A stretch of 64,000 nt of DNA, from assembly GCA_963765745.1 (NCBI GenBank), contig CAVXXM010000003.1, forward strand, positions 248,001 to 312,000, written 5' to 3'. The notes under the pieces are model-generated. The model had not been told where the DNA came from. It saw only the letters and a list, made by a program, of their open reading frames with translations, and made no database searches. Of this stretch, positions 1 to 12,752 are shown piece by piece. Both the position numbers and the translations under genes were made by a program. The stretch comes from JAHFPN01 sp963765745. Lineage in GTDB: Bacteria; Pseudomonadota; Alphaproteobacteria; Rhizobiales; Xanthobacteraceae. The first letter of the stretch is position 1; every line of letters begins with the position of its first letter.

Positions 1-269
1 AGAATTCCGTCGGGCCGGCCGGTGATCACCGCCTCGAGGTCCGTGTCCACCAGTCCGGTCGGCAGCGAATTGGTGCGTACATAGAGGAGAGGGCGCTTGG
101 CCTTGGTGCGCGCCGATTTCAGGAAATCGCGCGTCATCATGCGCGCCTTGGGCTTGGATTGCGCGGCGACGGAGTCCTCGAGATCGAGCAGCAGCGCGTC
201 GGCGCCGGAGTCGAGACTCTTGGCGAGCTTGCGGTCGCTGTCGCCGGGCACGAACAGAAGCGAACGCAT
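1..269 (-). CDS. CoA ester lyase (CitE/HpcH-HpaI family), 3' end outside window
   Basis: Reading down from 269, the first 89 codons give MRSLLFVPGDSDRKL followed by a segment with LLLDLEDSVA. Both are hallmarks of the citrate-lyase-beta-like CoA ester lyases, TIM-barrel Mg-dependent enzymes that cleave or form malyl-CoA, methylmalyl-CoA or citramalyl-CoA type esters in the cytoplasm. The acidic residues of LEDSVA lie in the family's metal/substrate region. The gene continues past base 1, so the second half is unseen. Its ATG overlaps the stop of the upstream MaoC gene by one base (TGATG), a translational-coupling arrangement. The pair is common in alphaproteobacteria and suggests consecutive steps on a hydroxyacyl-CoA or enoyl-CoA. 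The exact substrate cannot be told. Confidence 0.85.
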   Translation of the reverse strand, partial: MRSLLFVPGDSDRKLAKSLDSGADALLLDLEDSVAAQSKPKARMMTRDFLKSARTKAKRPLLYVRTNSLPTGLVDTDLEAVITGRPDGI

Positions 270-748
270 CAAGCCGGCCGCTTCTTCATGAAGGCCTGGC
301 GGCGGCACTCGGCCACGAGATCGCCGTTCTGATTGAACGCCTGGTGATGGAAATCGACGATGCCGGCATCGGGCCGCGACTGCGACGCGCGCTTGGCGAG
401 CACCTCGGTCGTGCAGCGCACGGTGTCGCCTTCGAACAGGGGGTGCGGGAACTTCACCTCGGTCATGCCGAGATTGGCGATCGTGGTGCCGACGGTGGTG
501 TCGTTCACGGAAATGCCGATCATCAGCCCAAGGGTAAAGAGCGAATTCATCAGCGGCTTGCCCCACTCGGTCTCGCGCGCGCAGAAATCGGCGTCGATAT
601 GCAGCGGCTGCGGATTGAGCGTCATGTTGGAGAACAGCATATTGTCCATCTGCGTCACGGTGCGGCGCAGGCGGTGCTGAAACACGTGCCCGGCCTCGAA
701 ATCCTCGAAATAGAGGCCGCCTCGTTCGTGGCGGCGGGGCTCGGGCAT
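269..748 (-). CDS. MaoC-like acyl-CoA dehydratase
   Basis: 159-residue single hot-dog-domain protein. NPQPLHIDADF in the first half corresponds to the hydratase-2 motif, whose Asp and His act on enoyl-CoA or 3-hydroxyacyl-CoA thioesters. The usual G-D preceding it is replaced, so the catalytic motif is somewhat degenerate. I chose the start at 748 (MPEPRRHERGG) because AGGGAGGA lies just upstream; a longer in-frame ATG at 793 has no such signal. It is coupled by a one-base overlap to the CoA ester lyase gene and probably works with it in a cytoplasmic acyl-CoA pathway. Family call is firm; substrate is unknown. Confidence 0.85.
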   Translation of the reverse strand: MPEPRRHERGGLYFEDFEAGHVFQHRLRRTVTQMDNMLFSNMTLNPQPLHIDADFCARETEWGKPLMNSLFTLGLMIGISVNDTTVGTTIANLGMTEVKFPHPLFEGDTVRCTTEVLAKRASQSRPDAGIVDFHHQAFNQNGDLVAECRRQAFMKKRPA

Positions 749-929
749 CGGGTCCTCCCTTACCGGCGAAAGCCGGCGCGAACGGTCTAGCACGGCGCCG
801 CGCGAGCAGGATCAAGGCTTCGCCGGGTGCCGCGATTCTTAACGGATTCCAAACAATTACGGTAAACGCTTTATTAAGCCCCCAGCGCCGACAATCCCGC
901 GTTGCACGTTTCGAATCTCAGGGGGCGCC

Positions 930-2072
930 ATGATCGTCCGCCAATTTCTCCAGTGGATCCAGACCGCGCTGCCCGGCGAGCGGGCCGACGCCACCAGCGC
1001 GCTCGCGCGCGCGTATCTGCACTCGGAACTCACGCAAGAGGACCGGCTCGCCGCCGAGGCCGCGATGACGGTGCTACTTGACGATCCGTCGCCGCTGGTG
1101 CGCCGGGCGCTTGCCGATGTGCTCAGCTCGTCGGCCGAAGCGCCGCAGACGCTGGTGCTCGCGCTGGCCAACGATCAGCCGGAGATCGCCGAGATCGTGG
1201 TTGCGCGCTCGCCCTTGCTCACCGAGGCCGAGCTGGTGGACCTGATCGGGGAGGCCAACGAGCGCATTCAGAATGCAATTGCATCCCGCGTGCCGGTGCC
1301 GGCATCGCTCGCGGCAGCGGTCGCCGAGGTCGGCTGTGCCGGAGCGTGCCTGGTGCTGATCGAGAACCCGGACGCCGATGTCGCTCCGGCTTCGCTTGCG
1401 CGTATCGCGGCGCGTCACGGCATGCTCGCCGCGATCCGCGAGCGGCTACTCATCCATCCCGAGCTTCCGGTCGAGACGCACCAGGCGCTGGTCGCGACCC
1501 TTTCCAGTACGCTCGCCCGCTTCGTGACCGACCGGGAATGGCTGCCGGAAGAACGCGCGCTAAAAGTTACCCGCGAGGCCTGCGATCGCGCGACGGTAGC
1601 GATCGCGGCCGAAACCGAAGACGACCGCGTCGCGCCCTTGGTGCGGCACCTGCGCTCCAGCGGCCAGCTCACTGGCGGGCTCGTATTGCGCGCGTTGCTG
1701 TCGGGCAATGTGCATTTCCTGGTCGAGGCGCTCGCCGACCTCACGAATCTTTCGCCGCGGCGGGTCGCCGCGATCCTCGACGATCCGGCGCGGCATGCGT
1801 TCCGTGCGCTCTATGAGCGCGCCGGCCTACCGCACGCGGCATTCGGCGCTTTCAAGGCGGCGCTCGAGGTGATCCAGGAAATGGGCTTCGACGACACGGC
1901 GCACGGTTACGCGGTGCTGCGGCGGCGCATCGTCGAGCGGGTGCTGGAGCGCTACCAGCGCGCGGCGCCGGGCGAACTCGATCAGTTGCTGGCGCTGCTG
2001 CGGCGTCTGGCGGCGGAAGCCACGCGCGAGGAAGCGCGCTCCTTCACAGCGGATCTCGTCGCGGCGGCGTGA
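930..2072 (+). CDS. DUF2336 domain protein
   Basis: 380 residues, almost entirely alpha-helical in composition, rich in Ala, Leu, Arg and Glu, with no signal peptide or membrane span. The pattern of short helical repeats (for example DDPSPLVRRALADVL near residue 50) resembles HEAT-like repeats and matches the DUF2336 family, widespread in alphaproteobacteria and without established function. The start is preceded by GGGGG in a 136-base upstream gap. It stands alone: the left neighbour is divergent, and nadK converges on it with one base between the stops. No function is inferred. Confidence 0.75.
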   Translation: MIVRQFLQWIQTALPGERADATSALARAYLHSELTQEDRLAAEAAMTVLLDDPSPLVRRALADVLSSSAEAPQTLVLALANDQPEIAEIVVARSPLLTEAELVDLIGEANERIQNAIASRVPVPASLAAAVAEVGCAGACLVLIENPDADVAPASLARIAARHGMLAAIRERLLIHPELPVETHQALVATLSSTLARFVTDREWLPEERALKVTREACDRATVAIAAETEDDRVAPLVRHLRSSGQLTGGLVLRALLSGNVHFLVEALADLTNLSPRRVAAILDDPARHAFRALYERAGLPHAAFGAFKAALEVIQEMGFDDTAHGYAVLRRRIVERVLERYQRAAPGELDQLLALLRRLAAEATREEARSFTADLVAAA

Positions 2073-2073
2073 T

Positions 2074-2856
2074 TCAGGAGCCGAACTGCTCTTTCAGAAT
2101 CCGCTCGTCGAGGCTGTGGTCCGGGTCGAACAGCATCACAATGGACGAAGCCGTGTCCATGCGCGTCTTGACCGATACCACCGAACGCACCTCGAAATGA
2201 TCGGCGACCGCGTTCACCGGACGCTTGTCGGGCTCACGCACGACGATCTCGACCTCGGCGCGGTCGGGCAGCAGGGCGCCGCGCCAGCGCCGGGGACGGA
2301 ACGCGCTGATCGGCGTCAGCGCCAATAGCGGCGAGTTGAGCGGCAGGATCGGGCCGTGAGCGGACAGATTATAGGCCGTCGAACCGACCGGGGTGGCGAC
2401 CAGCAAGCCGTCGCAGATCAATTCCTCGAGCCGCAATTTCCCATCGACCGAAATGCGCAAGTTCGCCGCCTGATAGGACTGGCGCAGCAGCGACACCTCA
2501 TTGAAGGCCGGCGCGCGATGAATCTTTCCGCCGGCGTCCTTGGCTTCCATGCTGAGCGGATGCACGACGCAATGTTGCGCAGCGGCGAGGCGTTCCTTGA
2601 GGCTGTCCGCGCGGAACTCATTCATCAGGAAACCGACCGAGCCGCGGTTCATGCCGTAGACCGGGATGCCCTTGTCGCGCAGCTGATGCAGGACCCGCAG
2701 CATCAGCCCGTCACCGCCGAGCGCCACGACCACATCGGCCTTGTCGGCCGGAGCATTGCCGTATTGGGCGGCAAGCAGTTTCTGCGCCGCCAACGCCTCG
2801 CTCGTCTCGCTCGCGAGGAAGGCGATCCTGTCGTAGCGTGTGGCGGGTTTGGTCAT
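2074..2856 (-). CDS. nadK: NAD kinase
   Basis: 260 residues. NAD kinase phosphorylates NAD to NADP with ATP in the cytoplasm. The nucleotide-binding VALGGDGLML motif near residue 48 and the later GSTAYNLSAHGPILP segment are the two diagnostic family motifs, and the length fits the compact alphaproteobacterial form. I placed the start at 2856 (MTKPATRYDRIAF), where family proteins begin; an in-frame ATG eleven codons upstream is possible and neither has a clear ribosome binding site. It is divergent from cutA, whose start lies 33 bases away, so the two may share a promoter region. Confidence 0.92.
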   Translation of the reverse strand: MTKPATRYDRIAFLASETSEALAAQKLLAAQYGNAPADKADVVVALGGDGLMLRVLHQLRDKGIPVYGMNRGSVGFLMNEFRADSLKERLAAAQHCVVHPLSMEAKDAGGKIHRAPAFNEVSLLRQSYQAANLRISVDGKLRLEELICDGLLVATPVGSTAYNLSAHGPILPLNSPLLALTPISAFRPRRWRGALLPDRAEVEIVVREPDKRPVNAVADHFEVRSVVSVKTRMDTASSIVMLFDPDHSLDERILKEQFGS

Positions 2857-2888
2857 GAGGAGGGCCGGCTTCGGCCGGTGCAGCGGCA

Positions 2889-3227
2889 ATGGAGCGACCG
2901 GTTCTCGTCTATACGACCTATCCTTCCCTTGTCGAGGCGGAGCGGGCAGGGCGCGCCCTCGTCGAATCGGGGCTCGCCGCCTGCGTCAACATCCTGCCCG
3001 GCATGGTCTCGATCTATCGCTGGCAGGGGAAGATCGAGCGCGCCGACGAGGTAGTGATGATCGTCAAAACACAACCAGCGCTAACGGGTAAGGTTGCCGA
3101 GGCGGTGAAGGCCGGGCACCCCTACGAGGTGCCGGCGATCCTGTTCCTGGAGACCACGGGCGGTGGAAAGTCGTTCGTGGACTGGATTTTCGCGGAGACT
3201 GCAGCGCAGGCCGGGCCCAGCCGATGA
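2889..3227 (+). CDS. cutA: CutA1 divalent-cation tolerance protein
   Basis: 112 residues, the usual CutA1 length. The start VYTTYPSLVEAERAGRALVE, the central ACVNILPGMVSIYRWQGKI and the HPYEVPAI segment match the trimeric ferredoxin-like CutA1 fold. The protein is linked to copper and divalent-cation tolerance in E. coli, though its biochemical role is unsettled. It is cytoplasmic, with no signal peptide visible. It is transcribed away from nadK with only 32 bases between the two starts. Confidence 0.93.
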   Translation: MERPVLVYTTYPSLVEAERAGRALVESGLAACVNILPGMVSIYRWQGKIERADEVVMIVKTQPALTGKVAEAVKAGHPYEVPAILFLETTGGGKSFVDWIFAETAAQAGPSR

Positions 3228-3393
3228 ACGCCGGATGAACATGAACCCGGGGCTTCATTCACCTACATGAATTCTGGCTAAAAGGTGGCTTCAGAACGAG
3301 TTCAGCCCAAAAACCGCAAACAGGTTGCTCGACTGGCACTGGGGCTGGTCGAAGTCGCGAGCAATCGCGACCCCAGGGAAAAGGAATACCAAC

Positions 3394-3667
3394 ATGCTGA
3401 TCAAGAAACTGATGGCCGCGTTGCTGTCGCTTTCGCTGATCCTCGGCCCGGTGCTCATCGCAGCGTCGGTCGAGCCGGCGGTTGCTGCGACGGCTGACGT
3501 CGCCGCGAAGAAGAAGATGGCGAAGAAGAAAAAGGCCAAGAAGAAGGTGAAGAAGGCCAAGAAGAAAGCCAAGAAGGAGGAAGAAGAAGGCCGCTAAGAA
3601 GGCCAAGGCCCCGGCCAAGGCGAAGGCCCCGGCCAAGGCGAAGGCGGACGCGAAAAAGAAGAAGTAA
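3394..3667 (+). CDS. small exported Lys/Ala-rich protein, frame broken once
   Basis: The ATG at 3394 opens a signal peptide (MLIKKLMAALLSLSLILGPV, ending near AVAA), followed by a lysine-rich low-complexity tail. As given, the frame stops at 3597 after KKEEEEGR. Dropping one base of the purine run at about 3576-3580 continues the same composition as KKKAAKKAKAPAKAKAPAK and ends with KKKK and a stop at 3665-3667, about 90 residues in all. The continuity argues that the extra base is an error or a recent slip in repetitive DNA. A strong terminator follows. Such tails resemble histone H1-like or cell-envelope polycations; no function can be assigned. Confidence 0.6.
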
Positions 3668-3725
3668 GCCGTCGTCACGCGATCGACCAGATCGTGGCCT
3701 GACGACCTATCGAGTTTTCCTGTTT

Positions 3726-3759
3726 CGAGGCCGGCCCCGGTGGCCGGCCTCGTTGTTTT
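3726..3759 (+). terminator. rho-independent terminator after the Lys-rich gene
   Basis: An 11-base perfect stem (CGAGGCCGGCC and its complement) with a five-base loop is followed by TTGTTTT. The orientation serves the plus-strand gene ending at 3667. The btuB-like gene ends on the opposite strand at 3767, but no T-run lies on that side. Confidence 0.85.
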
Positions 3760-3766
3760 CAGAAAC

Positions 3767-5713
3767 TCAATGACCGAGCTTCACCTTCAATCCCGCGAAC
3801 GCCATGAACGGCGGCGCGCGATAGGAGAAGATCTCTTCGTAGCGCTGATCGAGCACGTTCTCCGCGCGCACGAACAGGGTGGCCATCGGCGTCATGTCAT
3901 AGGAAAGATAGGCGCGCAGGATCGTGGCGCCCGGCAGCGTCAACAGCGTCGTGCTGGTGGGGCCGAAATAGAAATCCTTGCGCGTGCCGTTGAATACGAC
4001 GCCGAGCACGGCCTTGGCCCGGTTCCCGGCGAAGCGAGCGGTTGCCTCGATGGAGCCTGAGTGTGGCGGGCGGCGGATTTCAATCTGGCCGGTGGAATCG
4101 AGGGCCTGCGTATAGGTATAGGTTCCGTTCAGCGAGAGCCAATCGAGAATCTGCGCTGAGACCGCGACCTCGACACCCTGCCGTTGCGCGATGCCCGATC
4201 CGTTCACATAAATGAAGCCGCCGAGCCCCGGATTGAACGTGAGTTCGATCTTGTTGGTGTAGCGGCTCGAGAAATACGTGACGTCGGCAACCACGCGATC
4301 GCCGAACAGGCGTTGCTCGACTCCGACGTCCCAGCCGATCGATTGCTCGGGCACGAGGTTCGGGTTCGGCAAGTTGAAAGTCGAGCCGAACAGTTCGAAC
4401 ACGGTCGGATCGGTGATGCCCTTGCCGGCGCTTGAGTGGATGCGGGTACCGGTCGCCGGAAAGCGCTGGGAGAGGGCGACGCGCCAGCTCAGCACGTCGG
4501 CGAAGCCCTTGTTCCAGTCGTGACGCAAGGCGCCGGAGAGCGTGGTGTGGCTCGGGAGGTCGAGCACGTATTCGCCAGCCAGGCCCAGCCGCTCCTTGAG
4601 ATAGCCGATCGGGCTCCCGATCTGGGTGAACTCCTCGCGCCGGTGATCAACGAGGACGGTCGCGGTATGGCGCTCGCCACCGAAAATCGCCGTGTCGAAC
4701 AGGAACGTGGATTTGTAGTCGAGCATGGTGCGGAAGCCGTCGGCCCCGAAGGCGCCGAGGAAGGCATCGAAGCTGCGCAACTTTTCGTCGAAGAACTTGA
4801 CGTTGGCGTTCTGCACCCAGCGGCCGTCGAGCAGCTTGAGCGTGGCGCCGAAACGGGTGGCGAGGCTGTCGTAGGCGGTGTGGCCGATACTGTCGACGAT
4901 CAGGCCGTAGGTCGCGGGATTCACCGGCGGGCACATGAAAGTCATCGGGTCGAAGGTGCAGTTGAAGTCCTGCGCGTCGGTGTAGGCGAAGCGGCTGGTG
5001 GCGCGAACCACGCCTTCCAGGTTGAAGTTCGGCGTGATGTCGACGCCGCCTTTGGCGGTGAAGGTGAAGGCGCGGCTGCCGTCGGGCTCGAAGCCGAAGC
5101 GGGAAATGTTGTAGCCGCGCGTGCTGTAGTCGGAGATGGTGACGGAGCCGTAGAACGGGCCGTTGGCGCCGCGCACATTGATGCTGCCGGAAAGGGTCTT
5201 GTGCGAGCCGGTCTCGATCTTGGCGTCGAGGCGCGGCCGCTCCAGACCCTTGCCGGAGCGGGTAACGATGGCGATGACGCCGGCATGGGCGTTGGCGCCG
5301 TAGATGCCCGATTGCGGTCCGCGGATCACCTCGATGCGTTCGATGTCATCGACGGCGAGGTCGGCGAAATCGAAGCCGCCGTCGCCGAGTCCGTTCACCT
5401 CGATGCCGTCGATCAGCACCAGAAGGTGATTAGCCTCGGCGCCGCGGATGCGAACCTGGGTTACGGCGCCACGAGTGCCTGCGGAATCGATGGCGACGCC
5501 GGGCACCTGTCGCAGTGCATCGGCGACCGTCTCGATGCCCTTGGCGCGGAGCTGGTCGCCGAGCAGCACGGTCGCGCTGGCGCCGACGCGCGAAGCTTCC
5601 ATTGGATATTGGTTGGCGGAGATGACGGTTTCCGGCAGCTGACTTACTTGCGCCAGCGCCGTCGTCGTCAACAAAGCGGAAAGGAAAATTGCGAGATGGG
5701 TCGTCCTGACCAT
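3767..5713 (-). CDS. btuB: TonB-dependent receptor, BtuB-like (vitamin B12 uptake)
   Basis: 648-residue outer-membrane receptor. It has an N-terminal signal peptide ending near TTTALA, a TonB-box-like stretch (LPETVISANQ), then a plug domain with LRQVPGVAI, VRIRGAEANHLLVLIDG and RIEVIRGPQSGIYG (residues about 60-145), and a beta-barrel to the end with a TonB-receptor C-terminal pattern (RAENVLDQRYEE). GGAGG sits seven bases before the ATG. The cobalamin riboswitch directly upstream and the divergent B12-dependent metH make cobalamin the likely ligand. The last residues are KVKLGH rather than the usual terminal aromatic residue. Confidence 0.9.
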   Translation of the reverse strand: MVRTTHLAIFLSALLTTTALAQVSQLPETVISANQYPMEASRVGASATVLLGDQLRAKGIETVADALRQVPGVAIDSAGTRGAVTQVRIRGAEANHLLVLIDGIEVNGLGDGGFDFADLAVDDIERIEVIRGPQSGIYGANAHAGVIAIVTRSGKGLERPRLDAKIETGSHKTLSGSINVRGANGPFYGSVTISDYSTRGYNISRFGFEPDGSRAFTFTAKGGVDITPNFNLEGVVRATSRFAYTDAQDFNCTFDPMTFMCPPVNPATYGLIVDSIGHTAYDSLATRFGATLKLLDGRWVQNANVKFFDEKLRSFDAFLGAFGADGFRTMLDYKSTFLFDTAIFGGERHTATVLVDHRREEFTQIGSPIGYLKERLGLAGEYVLDLPSHTTLSGALRHDWNKGFADVLSWRVALSQRFPATGTRIHSSAGKGITDPTVFELFGSTFNLPNPNLVPEQSIGWDVGVEQRLFGDRVVADVTYFSSRYTNKIELTFNPGLGGFIYVNGSGIAQRQGVEVAVSAQILDWLSLNGTYTYTQALDSTGQIEIRRPPHSGSIEATARFAGNRAKAVLGVVFNGTRKDFYFGPTSTTLLTLPGATILRAYLSYDMTPMATLFVRAENVLDQRYEEIFSYRAPPFMAFAGLKVKLGH

Positions 5714-5884
5714 GGTCTGCCTCCGAGCGGGTGATGTGCGGAGGCATGCGCGCGCGCCGGAGCTGAACTCCGGTCATGAACCCGGCAATGTCTCGGATCA
5801 GGCACGGCGCCCTCCGCAACGGTTGACTTCACAAGTCACCGCTGCGGAACGACCGCTCCGTGCGCGCTCCCCGCACGCCGGAAG

Positions 5885-6060
5885 GGTGACCGACGCAGGT
5901 CGGTCTCCTGGCTCGCGGGTCATCGCCTCGATCCGCCTTCCCGAGCTTGCGCCCAGTGGCAATTGGTCGAGGCTCGCCGCTTACAGTTGCGGGAGCAGCC
6001 GCGGATTCGGCCCGGTTAAAGACCCCACCGCGTTCCCATGGTCCGTACCGAAAGACTCGG
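5885..6060 (-). ncRNA. cobalamin riboswitch upstream of btuB
   Basis: Read on the minus strand, this leader contains the conserved AdoCbl-riboswitch blocks in order: a GGGAA and GGTG segment, AATCCGCGGCTGCTCCCGC, AACTGTAAGCGG, CCACTGG, GGGAAGGCGG, GATGACCCG and the B12 box GCCAGGAGACCGACCTGCG at about 5893-5918. It lies between a good promoter (6084-6112) and the btuB start at 5713. The expected effect is repression of receptor synthesis when cobalamin is plentiful. The ends are approximate. Confidence 0.93.
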
Positions 6061-6083
6061 GCCGGACCACCTGCATCTCATCC

Positions 6084-6112
6084 ATCAGACGAAGTGGGGG
6101 CTCCGGAGTCAA
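6084..6112 (-). promoter_or_regulatory. probable sigma70-type promoter of the riboswitch-btuB transcript
   Basis: On the minus strand, TTGACT at 6112-6107 and TCTGAT at 6089-6084 are separated by exactly 17 bases. Transcription would begin near 6077, just before the riboswitch. Confidence 0.55.
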
Positions 6113-6254
6113 GCAATCCCAAGGGGTCGCGGGCATAGGTGAAAGTACGGTCTTGCTATTGCCAAAATAATCGGGGCAGCATCCCAAGAACGTGGGCAAT
6201 TGCCCCGCCCTGGATCTGGTTGGCTCCGGGCTCGTTGTGCGCCGGGAGGCCGTT

Positions 6255-7188
6255 GTGGCCCGAGAGAATTCGCTTCGCAACAGCCGCGCCGTCGCCGCCC
6301 TCGGCCACGGCCGAATCCGCGTCTCGTTCGAATTCTTTCCGCCGAAAACGGAGGAGATGGAGCGCACGCTATGGGAAGCGATCCAGCGCCTGGCGCCGCT
6401 CTCGCCGAGCTTCGTCTCGGTCACCTACGGCGCCGCCGGTTCGACGCGCGAGCGCACGCACGGAACGGTCAAGCGCATGCTGGCCGAGACCGCTCTCGTC
6501 CCGGCGGCGCATCTCACCTGCGTCAGCGCGGCGCGCACGGATGTCGATGCGGTCGCACGGAGTTACTGGAACGCGGGCGTCCGTCATGTCGTGGCGCTGC
6601 GTGGCGATCCACCCGACGGCGTCGGCGGGCGCTACCAGCCTTTCCCCGGCGGATACGACTATGCCGACGCGCTGGTCGCCGGGCTCAAGCGCATCGGCGA
6701 TTTTGAAATCTCAGTCGCCGCTTTCCCCGAGAAGCATCCCGAGAGCGCGTCGATCGACGACGATCTCGACGTGCTGGCGCGCAAGCTCGATGCCGGTGCC
6801 AGCCGGGCGATCACCCAGTTCTTCTTCGATAACGACGCCTATTATCGCTTCATCGAGCGCGCGCGCCGGCGCGGCATTTCGGCGCCGATCGTGCCCGGAA
6901 TTCTGCCGGTGCAGAATTTCCAGCAGACCCGGCGTTTCGCGGAAAAAGCCGGCGCCTCGGTGCCGCGCTGGCTCGCCGAACGCTTCGCCGGTCTCGACGA
7001 CGACGTGGCGACGCGGAAACTGGTCGCCGCCACCGTCGCCGCCGAGCAGGTGCTCGATCTGGTCGATCACGGCGTCTCCGATTTTCATTTCTATACGATG
7101 AACCGCGCCGATCTGGTGTTTGCGATTTGCCATCTCTTGGGTCTGCGGCCGATGACGCGGCACGATGTTCCGACGGAGGAAGCGGGCC

Positions 7189-7214
<26 letters not shown>
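6255..7214 (+). CDS. metF: methylenetetrahydrofolate reductase
   Basis: 319 residues from a GTG start at 6255, chosen because GGGAGG lies five bases before it; the open frame runs further upstream without a better signal. MetF is the cytoplasmic flavoenzyme that reduces 5,10-methylene-THF to 5-methyl-THF, the methyl donor for MetH. The opening RVSFEFFPPKTEEME, FVSVTYGAAGSTRERTHG and ALRGDPPD segments, plus ITQFFFDNDAYYRF and PGILPV, are the expected family motifs of the FAD-binding TIM barrel. Its end overlaps metH by 26 bases, so the two are co-transcribed and probably translationally linked. No clear promoter was identified in the gap shared with btuB. Confidence 0.93.
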
Positions 7215-10932
<3,718 letters not shown>

Positions 10933-10952
10933 CCGGCGCGCCCCGCAAAAAA

Positions 10953-10978
10953 GAGGCCGCCCTTTCGGACGGCCTTTC
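10953..10978. terminator. bidirectional terminator between metH and the MBL-fold gene
   Basis: A nine-position stem (AGGCCGCCC against GGACGGCCT, one mismatch) closes a TTTC loop. On the plus strand it is followed by TTT and ends metH; on the minus strand it is followed by CTTTTTTG and ends the convergent gene at 11008. Confidence 0.8.
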
Positions 10979-11007
10979 CCGCAGGGGGGCGGGGAGTTCG
11001 TGAGTTT

Positions 11008-11994
11008 TCAGAGCAGGTGGCTGTAGCCGACCGGATGCAGCCGGTAGCCGGAACCTTCCTTGGCGATGTAGCCGACCGCCGGGAAGGGCCAGTGATAGCC
11101 GCCGACCAGCATCTTGTCGGCTGCTGCGCGGTCCAAGAGCCGCTTGCGGGTTTCGACCGCCATGGGGCCGTCCATATCGAAGGAGAACTGCCATTCCGGA
11201 TTGCGGACGAACAGGTAGGCATTGTTGGTGGCGTCGACGACGGTCATCATCGACTGGCTGCCGGACGCGATCGCAAAAGCGGTATGGCCGGGCGTGTGGC
11301 CATAAGCGGGAATCGAGGTAATGCCGGGGGCCACTTCCTTGCCCGGATCGTAGCGGGCGACCTTGCCCGAGATCGAGCCGAACACGCGGCGACAATTCGC
11401 GAACGCGCCCTTCATAGCCTCCGGGGCCGCCGCCATCTTGGCGTCGTCCATCCAGAATGCCCATTCCGGCGCCGGCACCATGATCTCAGCATTGGGGAAG
11501 GCGATCTGCTCATCCTTGGTGCGGATGCCGTTGATGTGGTCGCCATGGAAATGAGAAATCACGATCGTGTCGACCTGCTTCGGATCGAAACCGGCAGCCG
11601 TGAGATTGTCCATGAAGCTCGACGCAGTCGGGGTGAAGCGGCCGTTGGTGCCGGTGTCGATGAGGATAAGCTTCGAGCCGGTATTGACCATGATCGGCGT
11701 GAACGGAACCACCATCTTGTCGGTGCGCTGGAACTGATCGCCGAGAGTTTTCTGAGCGTCGGCGACGGTGAAATTCTTGAACAATCCGGGCGCGAGATCC
11801 GGCATCCAGACACCGTCATGGATGGCGGTAACTTCAAACTCACCGATCTTGTAGCGATAGAAGCTGGGCGCCTGCTTGCCAGCGAGGGGCGCTGCGGCGC
11901 GGGCCGGTGTGGTGGCGGTGAGCGGTCCGATGGCGGTGGCCGCGGTTACGGCGGCGGCGCCGGCGAGCAAGCCGCGGCGGGTGAGTTGGGTCAT
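11008..11994 (-). CDS. Tat-exported MBL-fold metallohydrolase
   Basis: 328 residues with a twin-arginine signal (LTRRGLLAGAAA at the N-terminus, cleavage near ARAAA), so it probably acts folded in the periplasm. The metallo-beta-lactamase motif HFHGDH occupies residues 148-153, with further metal ligands His237 (YGHTPGH), Asp254 and His301, a complete two-metal site. GGAGGAAA precedes the ATG. Quorum-quenching lactonases, aryl sulfatases and other hydrolases share this layout, so the substrate is not predictable. It is transcribed alone and ends at a bidirectional terminator shared with metH. Confidence 0.88.
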   Translation of the reverse strand: MTQLTRRGLLAGAAAVTAATAIGPLTATTPARAAAPLAGKQAPSFYRYKIGEFEVTAIHDGVWMPDLAPGLFKNFTVADAQKTLGDQFQRTDKMVVPFTPIMVNTGSKLILIDTGTNGRFTPTASSFMDNLTAAGFDPKQVDTIVISHFHGDHINGIRTKDEQIAFPNAEIMVPAPEWAFWMDDAKMAAAPEAMKGAFANCRRVFGSISGKVARYDPGKEVAPGITSIPAYGHTPGHTAFAIASGSQSMMTVVDATNNAYLFVRNPEWQFSFDMDGPMAVETRKRLLDRAAADKMLVGGYHWPFPAVGYIAKEGSGYRLHPVGYSHLL

Positions 11995-12182
11995 GGCGTT
12001 TCCTCCGATCGGCGCTGTTCGCCGGGAAATGTTTTCTTGTGTTTAGTACAGTCGATCCTAGCGCGTTCGTAAGAACGTGGGACGGCGATCGGCGCGGCTA
12101 GGCTTCACGATTTAGCGAACACCGATGAAGTTCGCGGTATTCCGCGCTGCGGCGCACTTAATTGTTCTGGCCAATAACAAAG

Positions 12183-12212
12183 AGCAAGGCCGCTCCGGCG
12201 AGCGGCCTTGCT
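12183..12212 (-). terminator. rho-independent terminator after the HbpS-like gene
   Basis: A perfect 12-base stem (AGCAAGGCCGCT and its complement) with a six-base loop is followed, on the minus strand, by CTTTGTTATT. It serves the gene ending at 12256. Confidence 0.8.
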
Positions 12213-12255
12213 GCAAACGAGTCGCAAAAAACTAGAGCACTTTATTATTAGGCGT

Positions 12256-12752
12256 CTACTTGAGTGCGTCGGCGCCGGCTTGCGCTATCGGGTCGTCGGC
12301 GCCGCCCGAGGTTCCGATCGCGCCGATGATCTTGCCGCTCGACCAGCGATCGGAACGCCACCGTCGGACGCCACCGCACCCCGCAAGGCCATAGGAGAGA
12401 GATCGCCTGCCGCGACGCGCTCGCGGAAGGACTTGCTTGAGCGGCGGAATAGCGCGGCAGAAATCGCCTTGTCCTGAGCGTTCTTGATCGAGGCATATTG
12501 GGTGCCGTCCATTTTTCTGAAGTAGACAAGATCGCCGGTTGGCTCGACGATGGCGATCGCCATGCTCATGTTTCTTTTTCTAGCCTCGGCTTCGGCTGCA
12601 TCGGCGACTTTCTTTGCCTGTTCGAGCGTGATCGGCGTGCCATAAGGGGTCGTCGGCGGCATTGGCGGTGTCGGCGGCTGTTGCGCCATTACGTGACCGC
12701 CAAGCAGAAGTGCAGCGCAGATTGCAAATGTCGTCAGCATGACACGTGGCAT
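12256..12752 (-). CDS. HbpS/GlcG-family (DUF336-like) exported protein, frameshifted
   Basis: The ATG at 12752 opens a signal peptide (MPRVMLTTFAICAALLLGG, cleavage near VMAQ) and a Pro-rich linker. The HbpS/GlcG domain follows, with ITLEQAKKVADAAEAEARKR, MAIAIVEPTGDLVYFRKMDG and ASDGGVPI. The frame then breaks at about 12333-12347; shifting it restores KIIGAIGTSGGADDPIAQAG and a stop at 12256, the expected C-terminus. The intact protein would be about 165 residues, periplasmic and possibly heme- or small-ligand-binding, as known for HbpS. Two one-base insertions or one deletion would explain the break. Error and recent mutation cannot be told apart here. Confidence 0.72.
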
